From positions 1-45,869 of the forward strand of contig VXOH01000058.1 of the NCBI GenBank assembly GCA_009840135.1: a stretch of DNA of 45,869 nucleotides, in the 5' to 3' direction. The first letter of the stretch is position 1, and every line of letters begins with the position of its first letter. The translations under genes and the position numbers were made by a program. The DNA comes from Chloroflexota bacterium (GTDB lineage Bacteria; Chloroflexota; Dehalococcoidia; Lucifugimonadales; UBA3495). Under the pieces are notes generated by a model. It searched no databases and was not told where the DNA came from. It saw nothing but the letters and a program-made list of their open reading frames with translations. Below are positions 1 through 9,454 of this stretch, piece by piece.

Positions 1-53
1 GGGTACGGCCTTTGCTCCGCCCACCTACAGTTCAATATACAAGGATGGGGGTG
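1..53. repeat. terminal inverted repeat, left copy
   Basis: The first 53 bases are the exact reverse complement of 45817-45869; similarity stops right after the GGGGGTG at 47-53. Shorter pieces of the same module (GGGGTG next to GATAGCTTGC and CCATTTCCCCCTCACCC) occur at about 14195 and 34665, so this is an end of a dispersed repeat. The likeliest reason is an assembly that broke at both ends in the same multicopy repeat; true replicon ends are possible but unsupported. Confidence 0.9.
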
Positions 54-80
54 ATGACGGTAGAGCCGGATTCTCGCTCC

Positions 81-141
81 CCCTCACCCCTTCGACAGGC
101 TCAGGGCAGGCTCTAACCCTCTCCCACCAGGGGCGAGGGGA
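81..141. repeat. REP-like C/G-rich dispersed repeat
   Basis: Copy of the family built on CCCCTCACCC ... CCCTCTCCCACCAGGGG ... GAGGGG, here interrupted by the module CCTTCGACAGGCTCAGGG. Related copies lie near 12228 (inverted), 14221, 34695, 42000 (partial) and 45740 (inverted). The CCTCTCCC / GGGGAGAGG arms can fold into a hairpin. It sits just beyond the 3' end of the surface-protein gene. Confidence 0.7.
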
Positions 142-247
142 AAACCGAAAGGCCCTGTGGGCGGAACGGCCTCCGGTTGACTTTCCCAGCCGGAGGCCGT
201 AGTTCTTCCCCGCATCTGCAGCTTGCGAAGGAAATCTCCGGCGGCGG

Positions 248-3200
248 TCAGGCCCAGCGCTGCCTGATCCACCGCTCCCTCACCCGCTTGATCCACAACC
301 AGGACAAGGCGGCCACCAGGGCCAGCAGCAGGAACAGCCAGGGCCAGGGCGATGACAACCCATAGTCGCTGTTCACCCGTTCCCAAATGCTGGAGCCCGC
401 CGCTCCGCCATTGGTCTGCGTCTCGGTGGACTGGCCGGTGGCGCCGGCGCCCGAAGTCGTGGTGGTCGTGGTGGTGAGCGTGGTGGCGCTGGATGACTCC
501 GCCAGACCGTTGTCGTTGCCCATGCCGCTGCCATCGCCAGCCGGGGCCGCGGAGGCCGGCCCGGGTGTGCCGCCGGCGAGGCCGGCAATCTCCTGGGGCA
601 GGGTGACGCTGCCGAGAGACCTGACCGGCAGGGCGGAGAGGAGCCGCCGGGGCGATGTGAAGGCGGCCGGCGCCGCTGGGGGCTGCTGCTGGCCCGACAG
701 GGTCTGTCCCTCGGCCAGCTTGGGCTGAGAGGGCGGGCCGCCCAATTGAGAGGTTGAGCCCGAATCGTCCGTCCCGTCGGTGGAGCCGGGGTCGGTGTCG
801 GCGCCCGGCGGAGGCGTGGAGTCCGGCGGGTTGTCATCACCGGAGGGGGCCGGCGTGGGGTTGCCGTCACCCGGCGGAGTGGTGGGCGCCGGCGTGGGAC
901 CGGTCGTTGGACCCGGCGTGGGGCCGCCGGTCGGCCCCGGCGTCACGGATGGCGTTACCGAAGGTGAGGGCGTGGGAGTGCCGGAGCCTGGCCGGTTGTC
1001 GTTGTCCCCCGGCCTCAGGGTCGGTTGCGGCGTGGGTTGCGGCGTGGGCTGGGGAGTCGGTACGTGCGTAGCCGACGGCGGCAGGGTAGGTCCGGGCGTG
1101 GCTGCCGGCGGCGTGGGCGTGCCGGACAACGGCGGAGTGGGTCCCGGCGTCAGGCCGGGCGTCGGGCCGGGCGTGGGTTCGGTTGTGGGCTCCGGTGTAG
1201 GGTCAGGTGTAGGGTCCGGGGTGGGCTCCGGCGTCGGGTCCGGCCTGTCCGGCGAATTGTCCCGGTCCGGGCGAGAACGGGTGCGGCCCTGGCCGGAAGG
1301 CGACCAGCTACTCCAACCCTCGGCATTGCGCGCCCGCACCCGCACCTGGTAGGAAGTGCCCGAACGCAGGCCGCTTATGGTGGTACTGGTGCTGGTGCCG
1401 GAGAAGCTGTGGTTGTTCCAGCCGTCGGAGGAGCCTCGGCGGTACTGCACGTCATAATCGGTTATAGGCGAACCATAGTCATTGGGCGCGGTCCAGGAGA
1501 CACGAAGGGCGGTACGGGATCCCCCGGAAGGACGGGATACGCTGGGGGCTCCCGGCGTGGCCGGCCCGGTTACGTTGGTTACGTTGATGGTGAAGTTAAT
1601 CTCCGCCGGCTGGCCCTGCACCGTGAATTCCACCTTGCCGGTGTAGGAATCCTTGGTCTCATGGTCTAGTGAAGCCCCTTGCTTGACGCTAATCTGGCCG
1701 GTGGCGGAGTCAACCTTAAACATGCCGGAGGTGGCCGCCTCTCCGGTCAACTTGTAGGTATAGGTCTCGTCCGGCTGCTCGTCCCCATCCAGGTCGTAGG
1801 TGTTGCCGACCAGCGGCGCCCCTACGACGGTTCCGGCGGGCGAATTCTCGCGGATCGTCCGCACGGAATCTGTGAGGACTGTCACCAGCAGCCAGTCCGT
1901 GGCGACGCCCCCGTAGGCGTCTCTGACGGTGAAATCTATCGGCGAGGCTGCGGGGTTCAGTCCCAGGTGTTCCATCACCGCCACACCGTGGCCGTCGCTG
2001 TAATAGGCATTGACCTTAGACACGATGCCCGGGTATTTGGCCGATGCCTCGTAGGTCAATGGGTCGTTGTCCGGGTCGGTAATGAAATGGACTCTCGCGT
2101 TGGTTTGTAAGTGCCTGGTCCGGTGGGCTCCGTAGGGAATGCCCGTAAAATAGCTTTGGTCGTGTTCTTTGGCGAAGCAGCAAATTTGAGGCGGCCGGTT
2201 CGCCTGGCCCTCGCCAATGTCGGACCAGGACCCCTCACCTTCATCGCTGCTGACGGCGCGCACCTGGGCTTCATAGGTATCTCCCGGAGTCAAGCCCGGC
2301 AGGTTAAAGCTGGTGGCAGTAACCGGCAGCGTGTTGGTCTCCGTATTCGGATCGTTGGGGTCGGCAAGGTACTTGTACTCCGTCCACGGGTTCTCAGTTT
2401 CGTCCTCGGCCACCTTTGCCCGGTACTGGGCCTGGTAGCCGGTCAGAGTCGTGTTGTTGGCTGGCGCCGCCGTCCAGGCTACGTCCAGGGCGGGGGCGGA
2501 CTCCTCACTGAACTCGGTGCGGGTGACAGTGGGCGTGCCAGGTCGCCCCGGTGTCACGTCGGTCACGTCAATGGTCAGGTTGGCCGCCACGGGAATCTCT
2601 TTGCCGTTTTCGCCTCCCGGGCCCGGCTCATACACCGACCATTCCACCTTTCCGGTGTAGGTACTCCCGCTCTCGTAGTCCAGGGTTGCTCCGGTATTCA
2701 CGGTAATCCGGCCGGTGGATGAATCAATTTGGAACAGTCCGGAAGTCTTTACCGCTCCGGTCAGGGAGTAGGTATAGCCATCCGGGTCTCCGTTATAGGG
2801 TTTCCCCACGACCTGGCCCACCTCAGTGCCGGCGGGGGAGTTCTCAGGGACTTTCAGTATTTCTCCGGTAATCTGGTTGACCGAATATGAGAGACGTTTT
2901 GAACTGCCGCCGTAGCCGTCGTGGACCCAGTAAAGGACCTCGCTGCTTTCCACGCTGGGGTTCCATGGGTCCATAAAAAAACGGCCAGGCTTTGGCTGTG
3001 GTTCGTTCCATATATGGGTAATGACAATGCCGGGATGTTCGGACCTGGCGGCATAAGTCAGCGAATCGCCGTCGTCGTCAGTAAAATGGGTGGCAACGTC
3101 GTAACTCTGCAATACCCACCAGTAACTTTTCCAGCCAGCGGGGATGGTAGCCCCGGTGGTGCGGGGCGCCCGGTTAGTCTGCCCCGAGCCGACGCCGGAC

Positions 3201-5116
3201 CAGCCGCCATGAGGCTTGCCGCTCTTCAGGGCGCGGGCTTGGACGTGATGAACGGCGCCGAGATCGAGGTGCGTAATCCTGGCTGTCCGGTCCGTCTTGG
3301 AGGATGGTTTGCCATGTTGGGCCCACAGGGAGTCGCCCTGCTTGCAATACCGGACCTCGTAATTGGTAATGGCGTCGTCGCCGCCGGTGGGGGCGGGCCA
3401 GGTGGCGTCCAGGCCTGCCTTGTCCGTCGGCTGGTCAAACCTGGTGCGGGTGACCTCCGGCGTACCGGGCTTTATGCTGTAGTAGTCGTTGTCCACGATG
3501 ACGATGTCAGCAGTACCTGAAGTGAGACTGCCCGATGTTCCCGTTATCCGGATTAGCTCGTTGCCTTCGTGAACTTCGTCGTCCACAGGAGTGATGGTCA
3601 GGGCAGTTTGGCCGCTGCTCGAGTCATTCGGGATGGTAATTGTCCTCGAGCCGGTCACGGTATAGTCATCACCCTCGGTGGCAGTAAGTCCGGTCACCGA
3701 GACATTGACAGTCAGCACCCCTTGGCTGCCGATGCGATTTGCAACAACATTAATTACCGTGGCTTCGTCATCCTCGTTAATGGTCTTCGTGTCGAAGGTA
3801 AAAGTAATTTCTTGACCGGAGGACTTATAGCTATCGTCGTCGGTAACGGTAATGAGCGCTTCGCTGACCGTCTTCCCGGGCGCAGTACCGGAGACAACAA
3901 TGGTCTCAGGCCCTTCGTATTCAGTGTCGTTCGATGCTCCCCGGAATTTCATGGTAATCGAACCGCTGGTGGCGCCGTCAGGAATGGACAGTTCGGGGAA
4001 TTCCTCCCCCCAGCTGTAATCTCGATTTGCCAAGTCCGCATTGGCCGTGCCCTGGAAGGAATAGGCCACCGTTGCCTTGCCGGTGGTGCCGGTGCGGGTG
4101 GCCGTAATCGTTACGTCCTTGTCAACATCGCCCTCGCTGACCGTGTCGGGGCTTACGCTCAGGGTAATGTCATAGGTGCCACAGCTCACCTCACTCGCGG
4201 CGCCGTCCTGAAAAGGGATTGTCACCGGGGCGATGGTCATGGCGCGGCTAGTGCCGGGGAAGAGGCGGTTGGTAGTACCGGACACAATTATCGTCTCATC
4301 GTACTCCAGGTTTGCGTCTCTCACCGGAGTAATGGTCATGGTACCGGCGCCGGTCGTCTCCCCTGCCGGTATGGTTATGGTGGGCGGGGCAGTGGCGGTG
4401 TAGTCGCCAGGGTTGTCAGCGGTGCCGGTCAGCGGCTGGATGGTCGCGACGATGGCTGTGTCGATGGTGTTCGCGGTTTTCAGGATGGCCGTTATCGTTA
4501 CCTCAGTTGCACCGCCCTCCTCGGATATGGAGACCGGATTCACCTCCAATATCAAATCCGGGTCGTTGTCAAGGATGGAAATGGTGGCCGGGGTCGACGT
4601 AAACTTGGTCGACGCTTGATCTATTATTATGGTTTCCGTTCCCTCGGCCACGGTGTCTTCCTTAAACGTGAAAGGCACTTCAACGGTTCCTCGATAATGG
4701 CCCGTGGGAACTTGTACAACGTACACACCTAGGGGATGATTGCGGCTTGGCTCAACCCCATAATCGCTATCTGAAGCAGTGCTATCGCTGCTTATGGAAA
4801 GGGGCACCTGGACTACATCGCCGGGGTAAACGAACCTGCTCAGCGTTACCGTCACGGTTACGTCTTTTGTGCACGCGCACTCGCCAACCTGGTTCTGGTC
4901 CACGCTCAGGGTGGCGTGGTAGTCGTGGTAGAAGTCATTAGGCTGACCCGGACCGGACCCCTGGTCGTGGGCAGCCACGTCCGGGGAATTGGGCGGTCTC
5001 TCCTCCGCCACCAGCTTGGCGGGCGCCAGCAGGGCCGCCAGTATGACCGCCACCAGCACCAGGGTGGCCGCGGCCAGTTTCCAGTATTCAGGATTAACAG
5101 CTATCGCACTCATCAC
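248..5116 (-). CDS. giant cell-surface protein: Calx-beta, FN3 and cadherin-like domains, C-terminal membrane anchor
   Basis: A 1622-residue exported protein. The start is GTG at 5116 (or the adjacent ATG at 5113) behind GGAG. Residues about 10-36 are a hydrophobic signal/anchor segment. Then come roughly four Calx-beta-like units (about 60-545, with ends such as ILDNDPD, VTDDDS and IVDNDYY), an FN3 domain (about 548-650), a cadherin-like pair with the motif [12 protein letters not shown], a second FN3 (about 860-980), another cadherin-like pair ([12 protein letters not shown]) and a third FN3 (about 1185-1282). A Pro/Thr-rich stalk (about 1285-1445, repeats of [11 protein letters not shown] type) leads to a transmembrane helix near 1590-1612 with an Arg-rich tail. 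No LPxTG sortase motif is visible. Such architecture is typical of adhesins or matrix proteins; the ligand is unknown. It diverges from the MarR gene, which may regulate it. Confidence 0.85.
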   Translation of the reverse strand: MMSAIAVNPEYWKLAAATLVLVAVILAALLAPAKLVAEERPPNSPDVAAHDQGSGPGQPNDFYHDYHATLSVDQNQVGECACTKDVTVTVTLSRFVYPGDVVQVPLSISSDSTASDSDYGVEPSRNHPLGVYVVQVPTGHYRGTVEVPFTFKEDTVAEGTETIIIDQASTKFTSTPATISILDNDPDLILEVNPVSISEEGGATEVTITAILKTANTIDTAIVATIQPLTGTADNPGDYTATAPPTITIPAGETTGAGTMTITPVRDANLEYDETIIVSGTTNRLFPGTSRAMTIAPVTIPFQDGAASEVSCGTYDITLSVSPDTVSEGDVDKDVTITATRTGTTGKATVAYSFQGTANADLANRDYSWGEEFPELSIPDGATSGSITMKFRGASNDTEYEGPETIVVSGTAPGKTVSEALITVTDDDSYKSSGQEITFTFDTKTINEDDEATVINVVANRIGSQGVLTVNVSVTGLTATEGDDYTVTGSRTITIPNDSSSGQTALTITPVDDEVHEGNELIRITGTSGSLTSGTADIVIVDNDYYSIKPGTPEVTRTRFDQPTDKAGLDATWPAPTGGDDAITNYEVRYCKQGDSLWAQHGKPSSKTDRTARITHLDLGAVHHVQARALKSGKPHGGWSGVGSGQTNRAPRTTGATIPAGWKSYWWVLQSYDVATHFTDDDGDSLTYAARSEHPGIVITHIWNEPQPKPGRFFMDPWNPSVESSEVLYWVHDGYGGSSKRLSYSVNQITGEILKVPENSPAGTEVGQVVGKPYNGDPDGYTYSLTGAVKTSGLFQIDSSTGRITVNTGATLDYESGSTYTGKVEWSVYEPGPGGENGKEIPVAANLTIDVTDVTPGRPGTPTVTRTEFSEESAPALDVAWTAAPANNTTLTGYQAQYRAKVAEDETENPWTEYKYLADPNDPNTETNTLPVTATSFNLPGLTPGDTYEAQVRAVSSDEGEGSWSDIGEGQANRPPQICCFAKEHDQSYFTGIPYGAHRTRHLQTNARVHFITDPDNDPLTYEASAKYPGIVSKVNAYYSDGHGVAVMEHLGLNPAASPIDFTVRDAYGGVATDWLLVTVLTDSVRTIRENSPAGTVVGAPLVGNTYDLDGDEQPDETYTYKLTGEAATSGMFKVDSATGQISVKQGASLDHETKDSYTGKVEFTVQGQPAEINFTINVTNVTGPATPGAPSVSRPSGGSRTALRVSWTAPNDYGSPITDYDVQYRRGSSDGWNNHSFSGTSTSTTISGLRSGTSYQVRVRARNAEGWSSWSPSGQGRTRSRPDRDNSPDRPDPTPEPTPDPTPDPTPEPTTEPTPGPTPGLTPGPTPPLSGTPTPPAATPGPTLPPSATHVPTPQPTPQPTPQPTLRPGDNDNRPGSGTPTPSPSVTPSVTPGPTGGPTPGPTTGPTPAPTTPPGDGNPTPAPSGDDNPPDSTPPPGADTDPGSTDGTDDSGSTSQLGGPPSQPKLAEGQTLSGQQQPPAAPAAFTSPRRLLSALPVRSLGSVTLPQEIAGLAGGTPGPASAAPAGDGSGMGNDNGLAESSSATTLTTTTTTTSGAGATGQSTETQTNGGAAGSSIWERVNSDYGLSSPWPWLFLLLALVAALSWLWIKRVRERWIRQRWA

Positions 5117-5340
5117 AACTTACTCCAGGACTCGTAACTCTTTCGCCAGGGTCCGAGGCATCTCTCGCAATAATTGGGGCAGTAATGGAGGAGGGGCCGC
5201 CGGGCCGAACTACCGGCCCAGGTTACCGGCCCAAGCTAATGGGCCAAACTATCGGGCCAAACTATCGGAAAAAACGCCGGGGTGGCCGCGGCTCTTGGAG
5301 AGATGCAGGAGCAAGAAAGGCGGGGGAATAGGGGCAGTAT

Positions 5341-5362
5341 CGTTTATTGTTAACAATAAACG
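5341..5362. promoter_or_regulatory. perfect 22-bp palindrome, candidate MarR operator
   Basis: The arms CGTTTATTGTT and AACAATAAACG are exact reverse complements with no spacer. MarR dimers typically bind AT-rich palindromes of about 16-22 bp, often near their own gene. It lies 225 bases upstream of the surface-protein start and 347 upstream of marR. The boxes TATTG/CAATA recur at 5589-5640, closer to marR. That it is a MarR site is inference. Confidence 0.55.
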
Positions 5363-5471
5363 CGCCGGGAAACAGTTGAAACTGCAACCAATAGCAGGGT
5401 AGTATGGAGTTGTGGCTGCACCTGATGCGCTTTCGAGGTGAGAGTCGGGCGCATCGGGGGCTGGTCCCTGG

Positions 5472-5502
5472 GATGTCCGGCCCCCTGCGAGGGCCGGACA
5501 TC
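5472..5502. other. 12-bp perfect hairpin
   Basis: GATGTCCGGCCC and GGGCCGGACATC are perfect complements around a 7-base loop, followed on the plus strand by TACATCTTTT. It shares the GGGCCGGA core with the hairpin at 6820-6847. It could be a weak intrinsic terminator, an mRNA structure or a repeat element. Confidence 0.5.
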
Positions 5503-5708
5503 TACATCTTTTGGCTTTCACTTTTTCCTTTTCCGTATCATTTTTGGGGCGGTTTTCCCTGGAACGAAGGGATACTACTACCCTGAAGCAATAGTTGTCA
5601 ATACCATCTATTGCGAACTGAATTATTGTGTTAGCATTTTATTGTGAAAAGTTTTGTTTGTAACGGAATAAAGTTGTACCACTTCCCAAAGCGAGGCAAT
5701 TATCTGTT

Positions 5709-6188
5709 TTGTCTTCCCAACACCGACCCAACGAAGCCCCCAACGGAGCCCCCAACGGGGAAACACTGGAAGAGTACCTGGCCGGCCTGCTGGCCGCAGT
5801 GGAAAAGGGGATGGGGCAGGTTCTGTCGCCCTATGGGCTGATTGCCCTGGAGTTCAAGCTGCTGAAATTCTGCTTGAGGAATGAGGAGTGTACCGCCACT
5901 CAGCTGGCGGAGGTGCTGCCCACGGACCCGGCGCGAATAAGCCGGTTGGTTAACGGCCTGGTGGAGATGGGCTTCCTGTCCCGCCGGCGGCTGACCACCG
6001 ACCGGCGCATCGTGATGCTGAGCCTGACCGAGGCCGGGCGGGAGCGCATCCTGGAATCCGACCGGGCCATCCAGGACTTTTTCGACATCCTGGAGCAGGG
6101 AATCAGCCCGGAGGCCCGGGGGGCCTTCATATCCATCGCCGTAACCATGACCGCCAACTACGACGCCATGAGGCAGCGGGAAGAATAG
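5709..6188 (+). CDS. MarR family transcriptional regulator
   Basis: A 159-residue protein of normal MarR length with a winged helix-turn-helix: recognition part QLAEVLPTDPARISRLVNGL and wing LLS/RRLTTDRRIVMLSLTEAGRE, ending in a dimerisation helix (FDILEQGISPEARGAFISIA). The start is TTG with GAGG 12 bases upstream; the first 15 residues are Asn/Pro-rich and probably disordered, so a later start cannot be excluded. MarR proteins are usually ligand-responsive repressors of a neighbouring gene and themselves. The divergent surface-protein gene and the palindrome at 5341 are the obvious targets. The ligand is not predictable. Confidence 0.88.
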   Translation: MSSQHRPNEAPNGAPNGETLEEYLAGLLAAVEKGMGQVLSPYGLIALEFKLLKFCLRNEECTATQLAEVLPTDPARISRLVNGLVEMGFLSRRRLTTDRRIVMLSLTEAGRERILESDRAIQDFFDILEQGISPEARGAFISIAVTMTANYDAMRQREE

Positions 6189-6293
6189 GGAGTTGGTGGC
6201 GTACCCCTGACACCCCAGACCCAGGGTTGGGGTAATGGTGTTCCTCCTCTCAGAAACAGGGCCGGCGTGAGGGTGCCCCCCTTCTTTCATCCT

Positions 6294-6654
6294 GCCCCCC
6301 TTACCGTCATCCTGAGCGAAGCGAAGGATCTAAAATCCCAACGGCCGGAAACCGCCTCCTTGGCTGGGATTCAATAACCCTCAAGGGATTCTTCTCAAGC
6401 GCAACCGAGGGTTCGGAATGACCATCGCAACAGGAGCAACCCAAGGGACGCAACAGGTCTGCCCCGCGTCCCTTTCAGCGGTAACACTCCAGGGACAGGT
6501 CCTTCCAGTTCGGGTTAACCGATTCGGCCAAGGCAATCTTCCGCCGCCTCAACCACCCCTTCTGTTCCTTACGTGAGAGTAGTACTGACGAAAGTGGCTT
6601 TGACCGGTCGGCATTTTAGATCCTTCACTCCGTTCAGGATGACGGTAGGGGGGT
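6294..6654. mobile_element. MITE-like element with about 42-bp terminal inverted repeats
   Basis: The left arm 6306-6336 begins GTCATCCTGAGCGAAGCG and ends GGATCTAAAAT; the right arm 6613-6643 is its inverted copy with few mismatches. Both arms extend outward into CCCCCCTTACC (left) and GGTAGGGGGG (right). The 276 bases between contain no coding sequence I recognise. The same inner arm recurs at 13988, 38147 and 43104, so this is a non-autonomous mobile repeat family. It fills most of the gap between marR and the next gene. Confidence 0.7.
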
Positions 6655-6819
6655 TCAGGGTTACGGTAGGGGGCTTCTTGGCCGGTTGCTCTCCTTGTTG
6701 GCGATGTGTAGGATGCGCCCGGTGTCTCACCACCGGGCGTTCACACTTTTCAGTGCTGGGGCGTTGCCGCCTTGCAGCCATTATATCTTCAGGGAAATGG
6801 GAATCCCAGGTGCAAAGCG

Positions 6820-6847
6820 AAAGGGCCGGATGAATGTCCGGCCCTTT
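6820..6847 (-). terminator. bidirectional hairpin terminator
   Basis: The arms AAAGGGCCGGA and TCCGGCCCTTT are perfect complements around a 6-base loop, 30 bases past the stop codon of the exported-protein gene. On the minus strand the stem ends in CCCTTT followed by CGCTTT, a modest T-tract. Confidence 0.7.
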
Positions 6848-6876
6848 CTGTTGGTTGCCAGTGGGGGGCTAAGGCG

Positions 6877-7383
6877 TCAGGGGAACACTGGCATGGTCTG
6901 TGGCCCGCTGCCGCTGGAGTCGGTGATTGTAAAGCCGTCCCCGCCTTCCGGGACTACTTCCACGATGGTAGCGTTGTCCCGTCCGTCCAGTTCGCCCTCG
7001 GTGCGGGTCACGATTACCAGCACCCCATCGGCAAGGTCTAACAGCCGGAGGGTCTCCGTCCCGCTGGGCGTCCGTTTCTGGACGATGGTGGAGTCGGTGT
7101 ACTGGACTTCAAACCCGCCGGCTGGCGAATCCACATCGAAGGTCTTGGCTTCCACGTCCAGAGACACAATGCGCCCGGTACGCCCGCCCACGCTGATGTA
7201 GCCGTACTCGGCCTTGGACTCAACCTGCTGCTTGGCCTCCCTCAATTCGTCTTCATTCATAGACGTTGCCCCCGCCTTTTCATCGGTATTGAACACGCCC
7301 ATGCCCATCGCTGCGCCGGTGCTTGCGCCCAGCAGTAGGGCCATGCCCAAGAGTATGATGCCGACCCTGGCTTTGGTCAACAA
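6877..7383 (-). CDS. small exported or membrane-anchored protein of unknown function
   Basis: From the TTG at 7383 the product is 168 residues. It has an N-terminal hydrophobic helix (ARVGIILLGMALLLGASTG) and a beta-rich domain with GRTGRIVSLDVEAKTFDVDS and LDLADGVLVIVTRTEGELDG. That pattern resembles small OB-like or DUF5666-type domains, but I do not assign a family. The open frame runs further upstream into the methyltransferase gene, where the encoded sequence is Arg-rich and unconvincing, so I placed the start just after that gene's stop (7407). It may be co-transcribed with the two methyltransferases. A hairpin terminator follows. Confidence 0.6.
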   Translation of the reverse strand: MLTKARVGIILLGMALLLGASTGAAMGMGVFNTDEKAGATSMNEDELREAKQQVESKAEYGYISVGGRTGRIVSLDVEAKTFDVDSPAGGFEVQYTDSTIVQKRTPSGTETLRLLDLADGVLVIVTRTEGELDGRDNATIVEVVPEGGDGFTITDSSGSGPQTMPVFP

Positions 7384-7406
7384 AGGCAGAGGGAGTCTCG
7401 TCCCGT

Positions 7407-8231
7407 TCAGCCGGGCTTGGTGGCTATCGCCTCCCCGTAGGCGAAAGTGAAGAGGGCGCCGGGATGATCCTTCCACCGGTCGTAGGCGGCCTGCAGGTCG
7501 CTGACCAGCCCTTTGGATGACGCCCCGTACTTTATCGCCGCCTCCGCGACTTCGGGGGACAGCAGCCACTGGCTGACCAGCCGATGAACGGAGGCGATTT
7601 CCTCCGGGGAACTGTAGGTGCTGAAAGAGGCGCTCATCCTGACATCTGCGAACCCGGCAGCCAATAAGTGGCCCTTCATATCCTTGCCCATCTGGGGATG
7701 TCCGTCGTCGGACTTCACCAGGTCTTCGAACATCTCCCAGGACCTCTTCATGATGCCGAAGTCGGGATGGGTGAAGGCCGACTCGCAGATCATTTCGCGG
7801 CAGGCTATCATGCCGCCGGGCTTCAGAACGCGTTTGACCTCGGCCAGCACCGCGGCGGTGTCCGGGACGTGCATCAGCACACTGCGGCAGTGGGCGACAT
7901 CAAAGAAGTTGTCCTCGAACTCAAGGTCGGTTACGTCGCCGACGTGAAATGTGGCGTTTTCCTGGCCCTGGGACGCGGCAACGGACATGGCCAGCTCAAT
8001 CAAGGATTCTGCCATGTCCACGCCATGCATTTCGCCGGGCGCTACCGCTTTGGCCAGGCCCACCGATATCGTGCCCGGACCACAGCCAAAGTCCAGCAGT
8101 CGGAGGCCAGGCCTGAGATAAGGCAACAAGAACTCAGCGCTGGTTTCCGCCGTTGCACGCAACTGGGTCTTCAGCATTTCGTCGCTGTAGCCCATGGTGT
8201 AATCGGGAGTTGCCGAAGTCTGCTGATTCAT
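7407..8231 (-). CDS. class I SAM-dependent methyltransferase (UbiE/Methyltransf_11 type), copy 1
   Basis: A 274-residue methyltransferase. Motif I is LLDFGCGPGTISVGLA, followed by HGVDMAESLIELA (ribose-binding acid) and VGDVTDLEFEDNFFDVAHCRSVLMHVPD, then VLKPGGMIACRE. The ATG at 8231 gives an N-terminus (ATPDYTMGYSDEML) that aligns with the paralogue at 8337; the open frame extends 11 codons further to 8264 without a clear ribosome-binding site. The substrate is unknown. It is the downstream member of a tandem pair on the minus strand. Confidence 0.85.
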   Translation of the reverse strand: MNQQTSATPDYTMGYSDEMLKTQLRATAETSAEFLLPYLRPGLRLLDFGCGPGTISVGLAKAVAPGEMHGVDMAESLIELAMSVAASQGQENATFHVGDVTDLEFEDNFFDVAHCRSVLMHVPDTAAVLAEVKRVLKPGGMIACREMICESAFTHPDFGIMKRSWEMFEDLVKSDDGHPQMGKDMKGHLLAAGFADVRMSASFSTYSSPEEIASVHRLVSQWLLSPEVAEAAIKYGASSKGLVSDLQAAYDRWKDHPGALFTFAYGEAIATKPG

Positions 8232-8336
8232 TCCAATAAACTCAATGAAGAGAGATCGGAGCACCTATTGAGTGGCTTTACTGCCGGAGCCAAATGGGGA
8301 AGGCGGCCCCGCCGGCCAGGAGTGCTGAAACCTTTC

Positions 8337-9158
8337 TCAGGGCTTGTTGGCTATTACCTCACCAAAGGCGACGGCGCAGAAGGCGCCGGGTTCTTCTTTC
8401 CATCGCATATAGGCGGTGGCTATCTCGTCGCATAATTCCTGGGAAGAAGCCCCATACTTGATGGCTGCCTCCGTAATTTCGGGGGACAGGAACCATTGCA
8501 GGGCCAGGCCGTAGATAAAATCCCGGTCCTTGGGGGTACTGTAAATGTCAAATGAAGCCGTCATTCGGAGATTTTCGAACCCGGCCTCCATGAGGTGCCC
8601 TTTCATGTCCTTGCCCATCTGGGGGTGGGCGTCATCGGCCATGAGCAGGTCCTCGAACATGTCCCATGCCTTCCGGATGACGCCGTAATCAGGGTGGGTA
8701 AAGCTGGAGGCGCTGATCATCTCCCGGCAGGCGAGAAGGCCGCCGGGCTTCAAAACCCGCTTCACCTCATCCAGCACGGCCCGCGTATCGGGGACGTGCA
8801 TCAGAACATTGTGGCAGTGAGCCAGGTCGAAGGAGTTATCCTCAAAGTCCAGGGCAGTAACATCGCCCACGTGGAAAAAGGCGTTGGCTTGAGCCGCGGT
8901 CTTGGCTACTCTCCTGGCCAAGTCTATCTGGGACTCTTCCATGTCCACGCCGTGGAGTTCGCCAGGGTCGACCGCCTTGGCCAGCCCCACGGAAATGGCG
9001 CCCGGGCCGCAACCGAAGTCCAGGACCCGCAATCCTGGCCGCAGGTGGGGCAGAAGGTAAGCAGCGCTGGTTTCAGCGGTGTAGCGGCGGTAGATTTCCA
9101 TGAACTCGTCGCTGAAGCCCATGGTATAGTCTGGCGTTGACGACCCTGAATTGACCAT
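8337..9158 (-). CDS. class I SAM-dependent methyltransferase, copy 2
   Basis: A 273-residue paralogue of the preceding gene, collinear throughout: STPDYTMGFSDEFM, LRVLDFGCGPGAISVGLAKA, GELHGVDMEESQIDLARR, DVTALDFEDNSFDLAHCHNV, VLKPGGLLACRE. The start is ATG, with AGGGCGAG upstream. The two copies are separated by 105 bases and probably arose by tandem duplication. Differences concentrate in the C-terminal half, which could mean divergent substrates. They lie about 3.5 kb from the peptide locus on the opposite strand, so a tailoring role there is only a possibility. Confidence 0.85.
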   Translation of the reverse strand: MVNSGSSTPDYTMGFSDEFMEIYRRYTAETSAAYLLPHLRPGLRVLDFGCGPGAISVGLAKAVDPGELHGVDMEESQIDLARRVAKTAAQANAFFHVGDVTALDFEDNSFDLAHCHNVLMHVPDTRAVLDEVKRVLKPGGLLACREMISASSFTHPDYGVIRKAWDMFEDLLMADDAHPQMGKDMKGHLMEAGFENLRMTASFDIYSTPKDRDFIYGLALQWFLSPEITEAAIKYGASSQELCDEIATAYMRWKEEPGAFCAVAFGEVIANKP

Positions 9159-9389
9159 TTCGATAACAACTCGCCCTGCATTTACTTGTCAGCCTTAACC
9201 TGATCCTCTTCACTCTGCCATGGGCGGACCAACCAATCCGCTTGCCCGACAGCAAATTGCCGGAATATTTCGCGGCCAAGGCAAATTCAAGGCATGATAC
9301 CATGCCACTTGTAAGCTTAATATGATATTCCTCGTAGTTTCTGATGAATTCTTGTAACTTTATCGCCGATCCGCCATAATTGAATTTCC

Positions 9390-9406
9390 ATTCTGACTTT
9401 CAGAAT
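9390..9406. promoter_or_regulatory. small dyad upstream of the hybrid kinase
   Basis: ATTCTGA and TCAGAAT are separated by three bases, about 50 bases upstream of the hybrid kinase start, in an AT-rich stretch. It may be an operator, possibly for the winged helix encoded by the same gene. OmpR-type regulators more often bind direct repeats, so this is weak. Confidence 0.3.
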
Positions 9407-9454
9407 CGACGGTTGCGAGACTTCTGAGACCGATTGAAGTATCGGAGGAGTGAT

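Larger units (their letters stand above)
5117..5708. other. divergent intergenic region, surface protein / marR
   Basis: This 592-base region is AT-rich compared with its neighbours towards the marR side. It holds a run of similar units containing CCGGCCCA or GGGCCAAAC (about 5208-5268), a perfect 22-bp palindrome (5341-5362), a 12-bp hairpin (5472-5502) and, near 5589-5640, several TATTG/CAATA boxes including CAATA-CCATC-TATTG and two TTATTGTG copies. No convincing gene was seen. The layout is what one expects of a shared regulatory region for two divergent genes. Confidence 0.6.

Noticed and set aside
780-1260. Repetitive DNA resembling a tandem array or CRISPR
   Set aside because: It encodes the Pro/Thr stalk in frame; units are short codon repeats without spacers. 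No CRISPR array or cas gene is in the window.
3569-4732. 387-codon plus-strand frame
   Set aside because: Antisense to the Calx-beta part of the surface protein; no coherent domain.
7384-7569. Upstream 62-codon extension of the small exported protein
   Set aside because: It lies inside the methyltransferase gene in another frame and is Arg/Gly-rich; the hydrophobic segment starts after 7383.
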